Shown here: positions 10,117 to 18,855 of the stretch, in pieces
How positions within the stretch are numbered: position 1 is the stretch's first letter
How the letters are laid out: each line of letters begins with the position of its first letter
From: Winogradskyella sp.
GTDB lineage: Bacteria; Bacteroidota; Bacteroidia; Flavobacteriales; Flavobacteriaceae
Length of the DNA: 64,000 nt
Direction of reading: 5' to 3'
NCBI RefSeq assembly: GCF_028289625.1
Contig: NZ_JANQOM010000038.1
Coordinates: 1 to 64,000, forward strand
Program-made: the position numbers and the translations under genes
Notes under the pieces: model-generated
The model's input: only the letters and a program-made list of their open reading frames with translations
What the model was told of the DNA's origin: nothing
Database searches by the model: none

Positions 10117-10992
10117 TTAATCGTCTTTACTAGCCTCAAACAAAAATTTCTTCTCTTTAGCTGTTAGACTATCATAACCACTTTTACTTATTTTATCTAA
10201 AATGGCGTCTATTTGTTTTTGTTTATCATTTGTTGTTGTTGTTTGCTTTTGTCTTCTAGTAGATTTAGTCGAACGCCTTTTATGGACGGTTTTAAGGTTC
10301 GATTTTGGTTTGAACCAACTCATAAACGAGTCCATAAGACGTTCAAAACCTGTACCTATATCTTTTCCTTTTTTTAAGTTAGCAGCATAATAGTAACCCA
10401 ATAGGTAACCACCAACATGTGCTACATATCCACCTTGATTAATTCCCATAATTATTCTCAGTACATCTAGCGCAACAAAAAAGATGGCGATATGCATCCA
10501 TTTTACATTAAACGTATTAAACAATCTAATCTGTGAATCTGGCATGTAAATCGCTATAAACATCAATAAGGCACTAACACCCGCGGAAGCTCCAACCATA
10601 TTGCCATAACTGGCACCTAAGAAATTGGAAGGGACAATATTAGAAACAGCCAAAAAAGCAAGGCCGCCGCAAATAATGCCAAGAAAATAAATGTTTAATA
10701 CCATTTTGGTTCTAAAGAGATTGGAGGCCGTCCTTGAAAGGTAAAATAAAAAGAGCATATTGAACAGTAAATGCCAAATGCCAGAATGTAAAAACCCATA
10801 GGTGATTAATGACCAAGGCTGAAGAATAAAATCACCAAACCTAGGAGGCATTTCAAAATACGTTAGTAAAGTTAATTTAAAAAGCCTAGTAAGTAAAACA
10901 GCAAGAATAAAAACTACAATATTAATGGTAATAATTTTACCAAAAACGTCTAGATTATTATATCTATATTTTAAACTTTGAACGGTATTCAT
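10117..10992 (-). CDS. Rhomboid family intramembrane serine protease
   Basis: SGIWHLLFNMLFLFYL, NMVGASAGVSALLM (GxSx), VAHVGGYLLGY. Confidence 0.9.
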   Translation of the reverse strand: MNTVQSLKYRYNNLDVFGKIITINIVVFILAVLLTRLFKLTLLTYFEMPPRFGDFILQPWSLITYGFLHSGIWHLLFNMLFLFYLSRTASNLFRTKMVLNIYFLGIICGGLAFLAVSNIVPSNFLGASYGNMVGASAGVSALLMFIAIYMPDSQIRLFNTFNVKWMHIAIFFVALDVLRIIMGINQGGYVAHVGGYLLGYYYAANLKKGKDIGTGFERLMDSFMSWFKPKSNLKTVHKRRSTKSTRRQKQTTTTNDKQKQIDAILDKISKSGYDSLTAKEKKFLFEASKDD

Positions 10993-10994
10993 AA

Positions 10995-11759
10995 TTAATT
11001 CCAGCGCGTTTTATTTATATCTTTTCTTTTCCAATAGAAAAATATCAGTGCTCCTGTAATAGCCCCGCCAACATGAGCCCAATAAGCAGTATTACTATGT
11101 CCTAATAAAGGTGTTCCCGTAAGGAGAGCACTAATAAAATCTGAACCAATCATACCTACAACCAAATACTTTATCTTTAATCTTATGGGCGGAAATATTA
11201 AAAACACCTCTCTATTAGGGATTAACAACCCTAATACCGCTAAAACACCCATAATCGCTCCAGATGCGCCTACCATCGGCGTACTATAATTTACTACTAA
11301 GTGCTTTAGTCCCTTTTCACTAAGTACCGACTCCCATTGTAAATTATATCTTAAAACTCCTGAATTTAGAACTTCGAAAATTTGATTTTCGCTGAACCCT
11401 GCAGCCAGCAAATCATTAAAAGCAAATGTAAATTGAAAGTAATTTACTACAAACGTAAGTAGAAGGGCACCAAATCCCGAAGTAAAATACAACAGCAAAA
11501 ATTTGCGCATTCCAAGTACAGACTCAACAAAGACGCCAGTTAAATACAACATTAGCATATTAAAAAAAAGGTGAGATGTATCACCATGCATAAACATATG
11601 TGTCAAAATCTGCCAAGGTTGAAACATGGGATTCTTTGGGAAATAAAATGCAAACCAGTCATAAAATAATTGACCGTTGCCAATAGCCATAGTCCCAATA
11701 AACATTACTACGTTTATTATCAATAGGTGCTTTACAGCATCAGTTATTCCTAATCTCAT
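10995..11759 (-). CDS. Rhomboid family intramembrane serine protease
   Basis: GDTSHLFFNMLMLYLTG, PMVGASGAIMGVLAV, YWAHVGGAITGA. Confidence 0.92.
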   Translation of the reverse strand: MRLGITDAVKHLLIINVVMFIGTMAIGNGQLFYDWFAFYFPKNPMFQPWQILTHMFMHGDTSHLFFNMLMLYLTGVFVESVLGMRKFLLLYFTSGFGALLLTFVVNYFQFTFAFNDLLAAGFSENQIFEVLNSGVLRYNLQWESVLSEKGLKHLVVNYSTPMVGASGAIMGVLAVLGLLIPNREVFLIFPPIRLKIKYLVVGMIGSDFISALLTGTPLLGHSNTAYWAHVGGAITGALIFFYWKRKDINKTRWN

Positions 11760-11762
11760 AGA

Positions 11763-13613
11763 CTATATAAATTTCTTTTCAATGTCATTAACTGACATAG
11801 TGATAAACGTTGGTTGGTTGGTTGGTGACATATTGGGTTCCTTACAAGCAAACAAGCTATTCACCAAATGCTCTTGCTCTGTATGATTAAGTATTTTTCC
11901 GTTTTTGATGGCCAAGCTTTTTGCCATAGACTTTGCCAATAAATCCGTAGCGCTAAAATTAGCATCCGGTACGTCGTTCTCAACATCACTAATTAATTGC
12001 TCAAAAATAGAAGATACTTCATTTTCAGGTACTCCAACTGGTACTCCTGTTATCGTAATGGCTTGGTCTGAGAATTCAGAAAGCACAAACCCTGTATGTT
12101 CTAAATCTGTTTTTAAATCCTTAATGATTTTACTTTCGTTCGGTGCAAAATGTAATTGCAACGGAAACAACAATTGTTGACTCGTAGCTTCCTTAATGGT
12201 AACGTGTTTTAGAAAATTTTCGTACAATACACGCTGATGTGCTCTGTTTTGGTCAACAATTAACATCCCTGATTTTAGGGTACTGACAATATACTTCTGT
12301 TGTAGTTGGAACGTTGTTTTATTGGTTTCAACAGAATCGTCACTAAAAATAGCTTCAGTTTTTGAATCATTTTCAAAAGTAACATTGCTGAAGTCATTTT
12401 CTAAGCTGTTATCCTTAGATTCTAACCCAACGTAAAGGCTTTCCCAGTGTGTGGCTGGGCTTTTCTTAAAATGTGTATTTCCAGAGGCTTTTTTATGAGC
12501 ATCATCTAAAAACGGATTAAAGCTTCGATCCACTTCAATAGTAGGTGCTTTACCCACTTTATCCTTATAACTGTATGGTGTGTTGAGACTGCTTTGATGT
12601 TCAAAATCCAATACAGGCGCAATATTAAATTGTCCTAAACTATGCTTTACTGCTGAACGCAATATAGCATACAAGGTATGCTCGTCATCAAACTTGATTT
12701 CTGTTTTAGTTGGGTGTATGTTGATATCAATTGTTTCGGGATTAACAGTGAGATTTAAGAAATAACTCGGATTATAACCTGTTTTTAATAAACCTTCAAA
12801 GGCGGCACTAATCGCATGGTTAAGATAAGGGCTTTTTATAAAGCGCTGATTAACAAAGAAAAACTGCTCTGACCTTGTTTTCTTGGAATACTCTGGTTTA
12901 CCAACAAATCCCGAAATCTTCAATACTTCGGTATCTTCTTCCACAGGCACTAACTTTTCGTTGGTTTTGCTTCCAAAAATATGCACCACACGTTGTCTGT
13001 AGTTTTCTTGAGGTAAATGAAATAATTCACTTCCATTATGATAAAACACAAATGCAATGTTAGGATGGGCTAAGGCTACACGATGAAATTCGTCGGTGAT
13101 ATGACGTAATTCTACCGTATCGGATTTTAAAAAGTTACGTCTTGCGGGAATATTGAAAAACAAATTCTTAACAGCCACTGAAGTTCCTGTGGGAGTTACG
13201 AAGACGTCTTGGGATTTTACCTTACTGCCCTCAATTTCTATAGCTGTACCCAATTCATCTTCAGGTCGTTTGGTCTTTAATTCTACATGTGCTATGGCTG
13301 CAATACTCGCTAGAGCCTCACCTCTAAACCCCTTGGTATTGATTTGAAATAAATCTTCAGCTGTTTTTATTTTGGAAGTGGTATGTCGTTCAAAACTCAA
13401 ACGTGCATCAGTGATGCTCATGCCTTTGCCGTTATCAATAACTTGAACCAAGGTTTTACCAGCATCCTTTATAATCAGCTTTATTTCAGTCGCTTCAGCA
13501 TCAATAGCATTTTCCAAAAGTTCCTTAACTACAGAAGCAGGTCGTTGTACCACTTCACCAGCTGCAATTTGGTTGGCAACGTGGTCGGGTAAAAGTTGAA
13601 TGATATCTGTCAT
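11763..13613 (-). CDS. mutL: DNA mismatch repair endonuclease MutL
   Basis: IIQLLPDHVANQIAAGEVVQRPASVVKELLENAIDA; TKGFRGEALASIAA. Confidence 0.97.
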   Translation of the reverse strand: MTDIIQLLPDHVANQIAAGEVVQRPASVVKELLENAIDAEATEIKLIIKDAGKTLVQVIDNGKGMSITDARLSFERHTTSKIKTAEDLFQINTKGFRGEALASIAAIAHVELKTKRPEDELGTAIEIEGSKVKSQDVFVTPTGTSVAVKNLFFNIPARRNFLKSDTVELRHITDEFHRVALAHPNIAFVFYHNGSELFHLPQENYRQRVVHIFGSKTNEKLVPVEEDTEVLKISGFVGKPEYSKKTRSEQFFFVNQRFIKSPYLNHAISAAFEGLLKTGYNPSYFLNLTVNPETIDINIHPTKTEIKFDDEHTLYAILRSAVKHSLGQFNIAPVLDFEHQSSLNTPYSYKDKVGKAPTIEVDRSFNPFLDDAHKKASGNTHFKKSPATHWESLYVGLESKDNSLENDFSNVTFENDSKTEAIFSDDSVETNKTTFQLQQKYIVSTLKSGMLIVDQNRAHQRVLYENFLKHVTIKEATSQQLLFPLQLHFAPNESKIIKDLKTDLEHTGFVLSEFSDQAITITGVPVGVPENEVSSIFEQLISDVENDVPDANFSATDLLAKSMAKSLAIKNGKILNHTEQEHLVNSLFACKEPNMSPTNQPTFITMSVNDIEKKFI

Positions 13614-13918
13614 TAGCGTTTGAGGGAGAAAATAGAGAGATCAAAATCTATAATGTAAAGAAAGATCAAAATAAAAACACCTATTAAAATGAGAATAGTT
13701 CTATTAAAGCCTGAGTTATTTCTATTTCTACTGCTTAGCCTACGCTCATGCCATTGACCAGAAAAGTCATTCTTATTATACGTATCAGCATAAGCGTCAA
13801 ACTTAGTTGCGTATTTAGATGAATCTGTACCTTCTTTACCTTTATAATAACGCGGAGTATAGTTAAACCTTTTGTTTCTAGGTAATTTCTTAATAAGTGT
13901 AAATTTAATTGGACCCAT
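13613..13918 (-). CDS. Small single-TM protein of unknown function (family sometimes labelled riboflavin synthase subunit beta)
   Basis: RNKRFNYTPRYYKGKEG motif, C-terminal TM; abuts mutL start. Confidence 0.7.
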   Translation of the reverse strand: MGPIKFTLIKKLPRNKRFNYTPRYYKGKEGTDSSKYATKFDAYADTYNKNDFSGQWHERRLSSRNRNNSGFNRTILILIGVFILIFLYIIDFDLSIFSLKR

Positions 13919-13925
13919 AATTCAA

Positions 13926-14141
13926 TTATTTAATATAGCCGTTAAGGATATAAATTAAAATAAAAAGCGCTGCCAAAACGATAATCAAAAAAGGTAATGA
14001 CGTAAACATGTTTCCTCTACGCTTGGTATTACCTCTTAACTCATCCCATTTTGCTTCTAGGCTTTCTCTCGACTTTACTTCTTCAGAATCCTGAAAACGA
14101 GGCTTATAACTAAACCGCTTATTTTTTCGTTGATTAAACAA
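13926..14141 (-). CDS. Small single-TM protein, paralogue of the adjacent gene
   Basis: Shares KRF-Y-PR motif (RKNKRFSYKPRFQDSEE) and a C-terminal TM. Confidence 0.65.
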   Translation of the reverse strand: MFNQRKNKRFSYKPRFQDSEEVKSRESLEAKWDELRGNTKRRGNMFTSLPFLIIVLAALFILIYILNGYIK

Positions 14142-14245
14142 GTGCTCTCGTTATTAAATACTTGATTATCTCAAAAGTACTTAAAATACTAAGAAAAATT
14201 GCCTAAGGATTCCTTAAAATTATCAACAAAAAGGATGCCACATTA

Positions 14246-14301
14246 AAGTTAGAAGTATGAAGTTAGAAGTACGAAGTTGGAATTTGGTATTGGGTATTTG
14301 A
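14246..14301. repeat. Degenerate heptanucleotide array (AAGTNNG)n
   Basis: AAGT at 14246, 14253, 14260, 14267, 14274 (exact 7-nt period), decaying into AATTTGG/TATTGGG/TATTTGA. Confidence 0.8.
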
Positions 14302-14320
14302 AAGTCAATTATTATTTCAA

Positions 14321-14386
14321 ACTGAATACTGACCACTGTATACTGTCAACTGTAACTGCCTACTGATTACTGAGCACTGCTTACTG
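14321..14386. repeat. Degenerate heptanucleotide array (ACTGNNN)n
   Basis: ACTG at 14321, 14328, 14335, 14342, 14349, 14355, 14362, 14369, 14376, 14383; ends at the ribH stop codon. Confidence 0.88.
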
Positions 14387-14893
14387 CTACTTAGTATCTT
14401 TCCGTAATTGAGCCATTTTTATTGCAGTAATAGCCGCTTCCATACCTTTGTTGCCATGCTTTCCTCCGGAACGTTCTATAGATTGTTGCATATTGTTATC
14501 TGTTAGCACACAGAAGATGACCGGAATGTCTCCTTTGACATTTAAATCCTTTATCCCTTGAGTAACTCCCTCACAAACAAAATCGAAGTGTTTGGTTTCT
14601 CCTTGTATTACACAACCAATAACAATGATGGCGTCTAACATGCCAGACTCGGCGTAGATACTTTTTGACATCCTAGCAGCACCATAAGTCAATTCAAAGG
14701 TCCCAGGAACATTCCAACGTACAATGTTCTCCTTCAAAGCACCACAATCGATTAAAGCATCGAATGCGCCTTGCCAAAGGCCTTCAGTAATAGTAGTATT
14801 CCATTCTGAAACAACAATCCCAAACCGAAAATCTTTCGCATTTGGGATTGTGGCTTTATCGTAATTCGATAAATTATGATTTGCAGTAGCCAT
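14387..14893 (-). CDS. ribH: 6,7-dimethyl-8-ribityllumazine synthase
   Basis: FRFGIVVSEWNTTITEGL, VPGTFELTYGA, GCVIQGETKHFDFVCEGV. Confidence 0.96.
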   Translation of the reverse strand: MATANHNLSNYDKATIPNAKDFRFGIVVSEWNTTITEGLWQGAFDALIDCGALKENIVRWNVPGTFELTYGAARMSKSIYAESGMLDAIIVIGCVIQGETKHFDFVCEGVTQGIKDLNVKGDIPVIFCVLTDNNMQQSIERSGGKHGNKGMEAAITAIKMAQLRKDTK

Positions 14894-14896
14894 GTT

Positions 14897-15661
14897 TTAT
14901 AAGCTTGCTTCTACTTTTCCTATGAGTACATCAACTTGACTAGCTTGTGTAGAGTCACCAAATTCAGACTTTATACGATTTAAATAATCCAAAGCTTTTT
15001 GGTTGTCGCCTAAATCTATAGCAACTCTAGCGGCCTTCATCAGATACATTGGAGTTGTAAAGTCATTCACGTTGGCTTTAAACGCCTTTTCGTAATACTC
15101 TAAAGCTTCAGTAGGTTGTTCTAACTGCACAAAAGCATCACCAATACCACCCTTAGCGATTGGACCCAACATCTTATCGTCGCTAGAAAAATCACTAAGA
15201 TAAGTCACCGCATTCTGATAATCCTTGAGATTTAAATAAGCCATACCAGCATAGTAATTGGCTAAATTGGCCGCTGGTGTACCACCATATTGATCAATAA
15301 TATCCAACATGCCATATTTACCTTCACCTCCATTTAATGCCATGGTGTACAAAGAATCCGAAGAAATACCATTTGCCGCATCTTCAAAATACTTCTTGGC
15401 CTGGTACATTTCGTTCATCGCTTCTTCTTGTTGTGGTTCAGCAATATATTTATTGTAACCTAAATAACCCAAAACTACTACAGCTATAACTGCAATAGCA
15501 CCAACAATATAGTTCTGGTTTTTAACAAACCACTCTTCTGTCTTAGAAGCTCCTTCATCTAATGTATTAAATACCTCAGCTGTTGTTGAGTTTTCCTCAG
15601 CAATTTCTTCCTTTTCCTTTTTAGTTTTTGGTTTATAGCCTCTTTTCTTATACGTTGCCAT
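14897..15661 (-). CDS. Tetratricopeptide repeat membrane-anchored protein (YfgM-like)
   Basis: N-terminal cytoplasmic/TM segment then TPR-like repeats; precedes ribH. Confidence 0.8.
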   Translation of the reverse strand: MATYKKRGYKPKTKKEKEEIAEENSTTAEVFNTLDEGASKTEEWFVKNQNYIVGAIAVIAVVVLGYLGYNKYIAEPQQEEAMNEMYQAKKYFEDAANGISSDSLYTMALNGGEGKYGMLDIIDQYGGTPAANLANYYAGMAYLNLKDYQNAVTYLSDFSSDDKMLGPIAKGGIGDAFVQLEQPTEALEYYEKAFKANVNDFTTPMYLMKAARVAIDLGDNQKALDYLNRIKSEFGDSTQASQVDVLIGKVEASL

Positions 15662-15921
15662 ATCTTGTCTAATATACTAACCTCAATATCAAATATTTAA
15701 GGCGATAATTTGAATTAACTTATATACAGACGCTCAGCGTCAAATATTAAATCTCATCTTCTGGCCTGCCGAAGCATAGGCGAAGGCGGATTATTGCGTG
15801 CGCAAAAATATAATTTTTATTGGGATTTAAAAGCCTATTTATTTGTTATTTTTCAATAATTTGCGTGATTATTAAGAGCATTAAATACAATGCTAAACCC
15901 AAGGAACAGGTATCACCTTTT

Positions 15922-17001
15922 ATGATTCTAAACACGTTATCTTTAGTTAATTACAAAAATTTTGAAAGTCAGGTTTTTGACTTTGACACTAAAATCAATT
16001 GCTTTGTTGGTGCTAATGGTATCGGAAAAACCAATGCACTAGATGCGATTTACCATTTAGCGTTTGGTAAAAGTTACTTCAATCCCATTGCACTACAGAA
16101 TATAAAACACGGTACCGATTTTTTTGTAATCGATGGTAGTTTTACCAAAAACGAACGCCCAGAAAAAATTATAGTATCGCTTAAACGAAGCCAGAAAAAA
16201 ATCATTAAGCGTAATGGCAAAGCCTATGACAAATTCAGTGATCATATTGGTTTTATTCCATTGGTCATTATCTCACCGGCCGATCGCGATTTGATCATTG
16301 AAGGTAGTGATACACGACGAAAGTTCATCGATAGCGTTATTTCCCAAAGCGATAAGAACTATTTAACCAATGTCATTGCTTATAACAAAGTCTTATCGCA
16401 GCGCAATGCGCTACTGAAATACTTTGCGCTTAATAACACTTTTAATGCAGATACCCTAAGTATTTATAACGAACAGCTCGATACTTACAGCAAGGACATT
16501 TTTAAAAAGCGTGATGAATTCTTAAAAGTTTTTATTCCCATTTTTAAGGAACGTTACCAAGCGATTAGCCAAAGTAAGGAAGATATTGATTTAAAATATA
16601 AAAGTGATTTGTTCAGTGGAGATTTAATCGATCTGTTGCAAGTCAATCTCAATAAAGACAAAGCTTTACAGTACACAAGTGTAGGCACACACAAAGATGA
16701 TTTGACGTTTTTAATTGATGATTTTCCTATTAAGAAGTTTGGTAGCCAAGGCCAACAAAAATCCTTTTTAATCGCTTTAAAATTGGCGCAGTTCGATTTT
16801 ATAAAGCAACAAAGTGGAGTGTCTCCCATATTATTGTTAGATGATATTTTTGACAAGCTCGATGAGAACCGCGTCGCACAAATTATAAGCCTTGTTGATG
16901 ATTCACATTTTGGACAAATCTTTATTAGCGATACCCATGCCGATAGAACTGAAAATGTTGTCAAGCAAATTCACCAATCGTATAAACTATTCAAGTTATA
17001 A
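15922..17001 (+). CDS. recF: DNA replication and repair protein RecF
   Basis: [53 protein letters not shown]; start shifted from the 15820 ORF start to a canonical RecF N-terminus. Confidence 0.95.
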   Translation: MILNTLSLVNYKNFESQVFDFDTKINCFVGANGIGKTNALDAIYHLAFGKSYFNPIALQNIKHGTDFFVIDGSFTKNERPEKIIVSLKRSQKKIIKRNGKAYDKFSDHIGFIPLVIISPADRDLIIEGSDTRRKFIDSVISQSDKNYLTNVIAYNKVLSQRNALLKYFALNNTFNADTLSIYNEQLDTYSKDIFKKRDEFLKVFIPIFKERYQAISQSKEDIDLKYKSDLFSGDLIDLLQVNLNKDKALQYTSVGTHKDDLTFLIDDFPIKKFGSQGQQKSFLIALKLAQFDFIKQQSGVSPILLLDDIFDKLDENRVAQIISLVDDSHFGQIFISDTHADRTENVVKQIHQSYKLFKL

Positions 17002-17492
17002 TGAAGATTACACATAGAATTAGCACTGTCATTGCGAGTTCCGAAAATTCGGAACGCAGCAATCTCTTCACATATGGTTGCATTATCTCATTCCTTCTGT
17101 TATTAGCAACTAGTTGTTCTGAAGATCCCACAACGTACATTCAACATATAGAAGGCTATTGGGAAATTGAAGAAGTCACACTGGCTAATGGCACCAAAAA
17201 ACAATATCAGTTTAACGAAACCATAGATTACATCAGCATCAATGATAGCTTACAAGGCTTTAGAAAAAAGCTAAAACCAGGTATTAACGATACTTACTTT
17301 ACATCAGATGATGCAGAATCCCTTATTTTAAAGGTTGAGAATAACAGTTTAAACGTTTACTACACCACTCCCTATGCCCAATGGAAAGAAACCGTTTTGG
17401 AGGCCTCGCCCACACATCTCAAAGTCAGTAATCAAAATAAAAATATCTATTTGTACAAACGCTACACTCCTATTGAATTAAACTTAGAATAA
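17001..17492 (+). CDS. Lipocalin-like lipoprotein
   Basis: Signal peptide with lipobox LLLLATSCS; body IEGYWEIEEVTLANGTKKQYQ; start overlaps recF stop. Confidence 0.7.
   Translation: MKITHRISTVIASSENSERSNLFTYGCIISFLLLLATSCSEDPTTYIQHIEGYWEIEEVTLANGTKKQYQFNETIDYISINDSLQGFRKKLKPGINDTYFTSDDAESLILKVENNSLNVYYTTPYAQWKETVLEASPTHLKVSNQNKNIYLYKRYTPIELNLE
17028..17067. repeat. Palindromic repeat element inside the lipoprotein CDS
   Basis: GTCATTGCGAGTTCCGAAAATTCGGAACGCAGCAATCTCT: TTCCGAA/TTCGGAA stem and outer ATTGC/GCAAT. Confidence 0.75.
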
Positions 17493-17512
17493 AATTCTTA
17501 TCTAAGAACAAC

Positions 17513-17702
17513 TTGTCATGTTGAACACTTCGACCACCATACATCGTACAAGACTCTGGAAGGCGCGTCGCTCAGTGCAAGCCGCTAGACATCACATAAT
17601 CAGCATAAAATAGATCTAAGTGATTCAGCTTGCAGAGCCTAAGGGTTTTGCCTAGCAAAATCTAAAAATTTCTCAATCGCTGCGCCCATTTCGAAATGAC
17701 AA
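17513..17702. repeat. Dispersed intergenic repeat, copy 1 (TGTCATG...TTTCGAAATGACA)
   Basis: Shares ordered blocks GAACACTTCGAC, GGAAGGCGCG-CGCTCAGTGCA-GCCG, AGACATCACAT, TTTCTCAATCG, CATTTCGAAATGACAA with 28239-28418. Confidence 0.85.
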
Positions 17703-17918
17703 ATGCCCTGAAGAATTTACAGAAACCAAAGTAACAGCTAATGATGATGTCAGTTCGAGTAATTCCAATAGCAATTGGGATTGTAACGAGAATCTTCTTA
17801 AAACAAACTTTCACTTTTATTAGAGCAAAAGTTCGTTCAAATTTTCGACCTTTGTAATACTGTACATTAAATGACGAAATTCCTTCCCGATGGTTATCGG
17901 GATTCACAGGAAGTAAAC

Positions 17919-18215
17919 ATGACAAAGCGCAACAACGATAACCGCCCTATTGAAGAGATTCTCAAAGAGTTTGTTGAAACGAATAATTTACAAACTGGTT
18001 TAGACAAAGTCAACGTGCGCGAAGCTTGGACAAATCTTATGGGAAATGGCGTTAACAACTACACGACTGCCATTGAGCTAAAACACGAGACCCTTTATGT
18101 ACAGTTAAGTTCTAGTGTCTTGCGCGAAGAGTTAAGTTATGGCACTGAGAAAATTATAAAAATGCTTAACGAATCTATCGGTAAAGACCTCGTAAAAAAG
18201 TTAGTGCTCCGATAA
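17919..18215 (+). CDS. DUF721 (DciA-like) domain-containing protein
   Basis: MTKRNNDNRPIEEILKEFVETNNLQTGLDKVNVREAWTNLMG; internal ATG preferred because the upstream extension is repeat-like (CCCGATGGTTATCGGG). Confidence 0.8.
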   Translation: MTKRNNDNRPIEEILKEFVETNNLQTGLDKVNVREAWTNLMGNGVNNYTTAIELKHETLYVQLSSSVLREELSYGTEKIIKMLNESIGKDLVKKLVLR

Positions 18216-18286
18216 GCGTCAAACTGCTAAAGTTTTCAAAAATCTGAAAATGATCCCTTTGTAGCTTCGTATCTTTACAAAAAGCT

Positions 18287-18817
18287 ATGATGCGACTACT
18301 TTTATTTGTTTCAGTTATTCTATTTCAACAATCCATGACCTTATTTCAATTCACTTCGGAAAGCAATATCGACAACTGGAGAATTTTGGATGATGTGGTT
18401 ATGGGTGGACGATCTGATGGTCATTTTAAGATTAATGACGATGGTTATGGTGAATACTATGGCGACATTTCTTTAGCAAACAATGGTGGTTTTTCGTCAC
18501 TGCGTTATTATTTTGAAACTGTAGATGCATCGGACTATTCAAAATTCAAACTGCGACTAAAAGGTGATGGCAAAACCTATCAATTAAGGGTTAAGGACAG
18601 TCGTTATAATCGCTATTCGTATATCTGTAAATTTGAAACTACTGGCGAATGGCAAACCGTTGAAGTTCCTTTTGCTGACATGTACGCTTCGTTTAGAGGC
18701 TACCGTCTAGACATGCCGAACTTTAAAGGCAATCAAATGGAAGAAATCGCATTTTTGATAGGCAACAAGAAAAAAGAAAGTTTCAAACTATTGATTGACA
18801 CTATTACGTTAGAATAA
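18287..18817 (+). CDS. CIA30 family protein
   Basis: WRILDDVVMGGRSDGHFKINDDGYGEYYGDISLANNGGFSSLRY. Confidence 0.85.
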   Translation: MMRLLLFVSVILFQQSMTLFQFTSESNIDNWRILDDVVMGGRSDGHFKINDDGYGEYYGDISLANNGGFSSLRYYFETVDASDYSKFKLRLKGDGKTYQLRVKDSRYNRYSYICKFETTGEWQTVEVPFADMYASFRGYRLDMPNFKGNQMEEIAFLIGNKKKESFKLLIDTITLE

Positions 18818-18855
18818 TATTTGGTATTTTTAAGTGCAAATAATCATTCCACTTA

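Noticed and set aside
10117-11759. Tandem rhomboid genes as a novelty
   Set aside because: To my knowledge, paired rhomboids next to mutL are ordinary flavobacterial synteny; both keep catalytic GxSx and His motifs.
17871-17918. N-terminal extension MTKFLPDGYRDSQEVN of the DUF721 gene
   Set aside because: Encoded by a CCCGATGGTTATCGGG hairpin repeat; the domain starts after the internal ATG.
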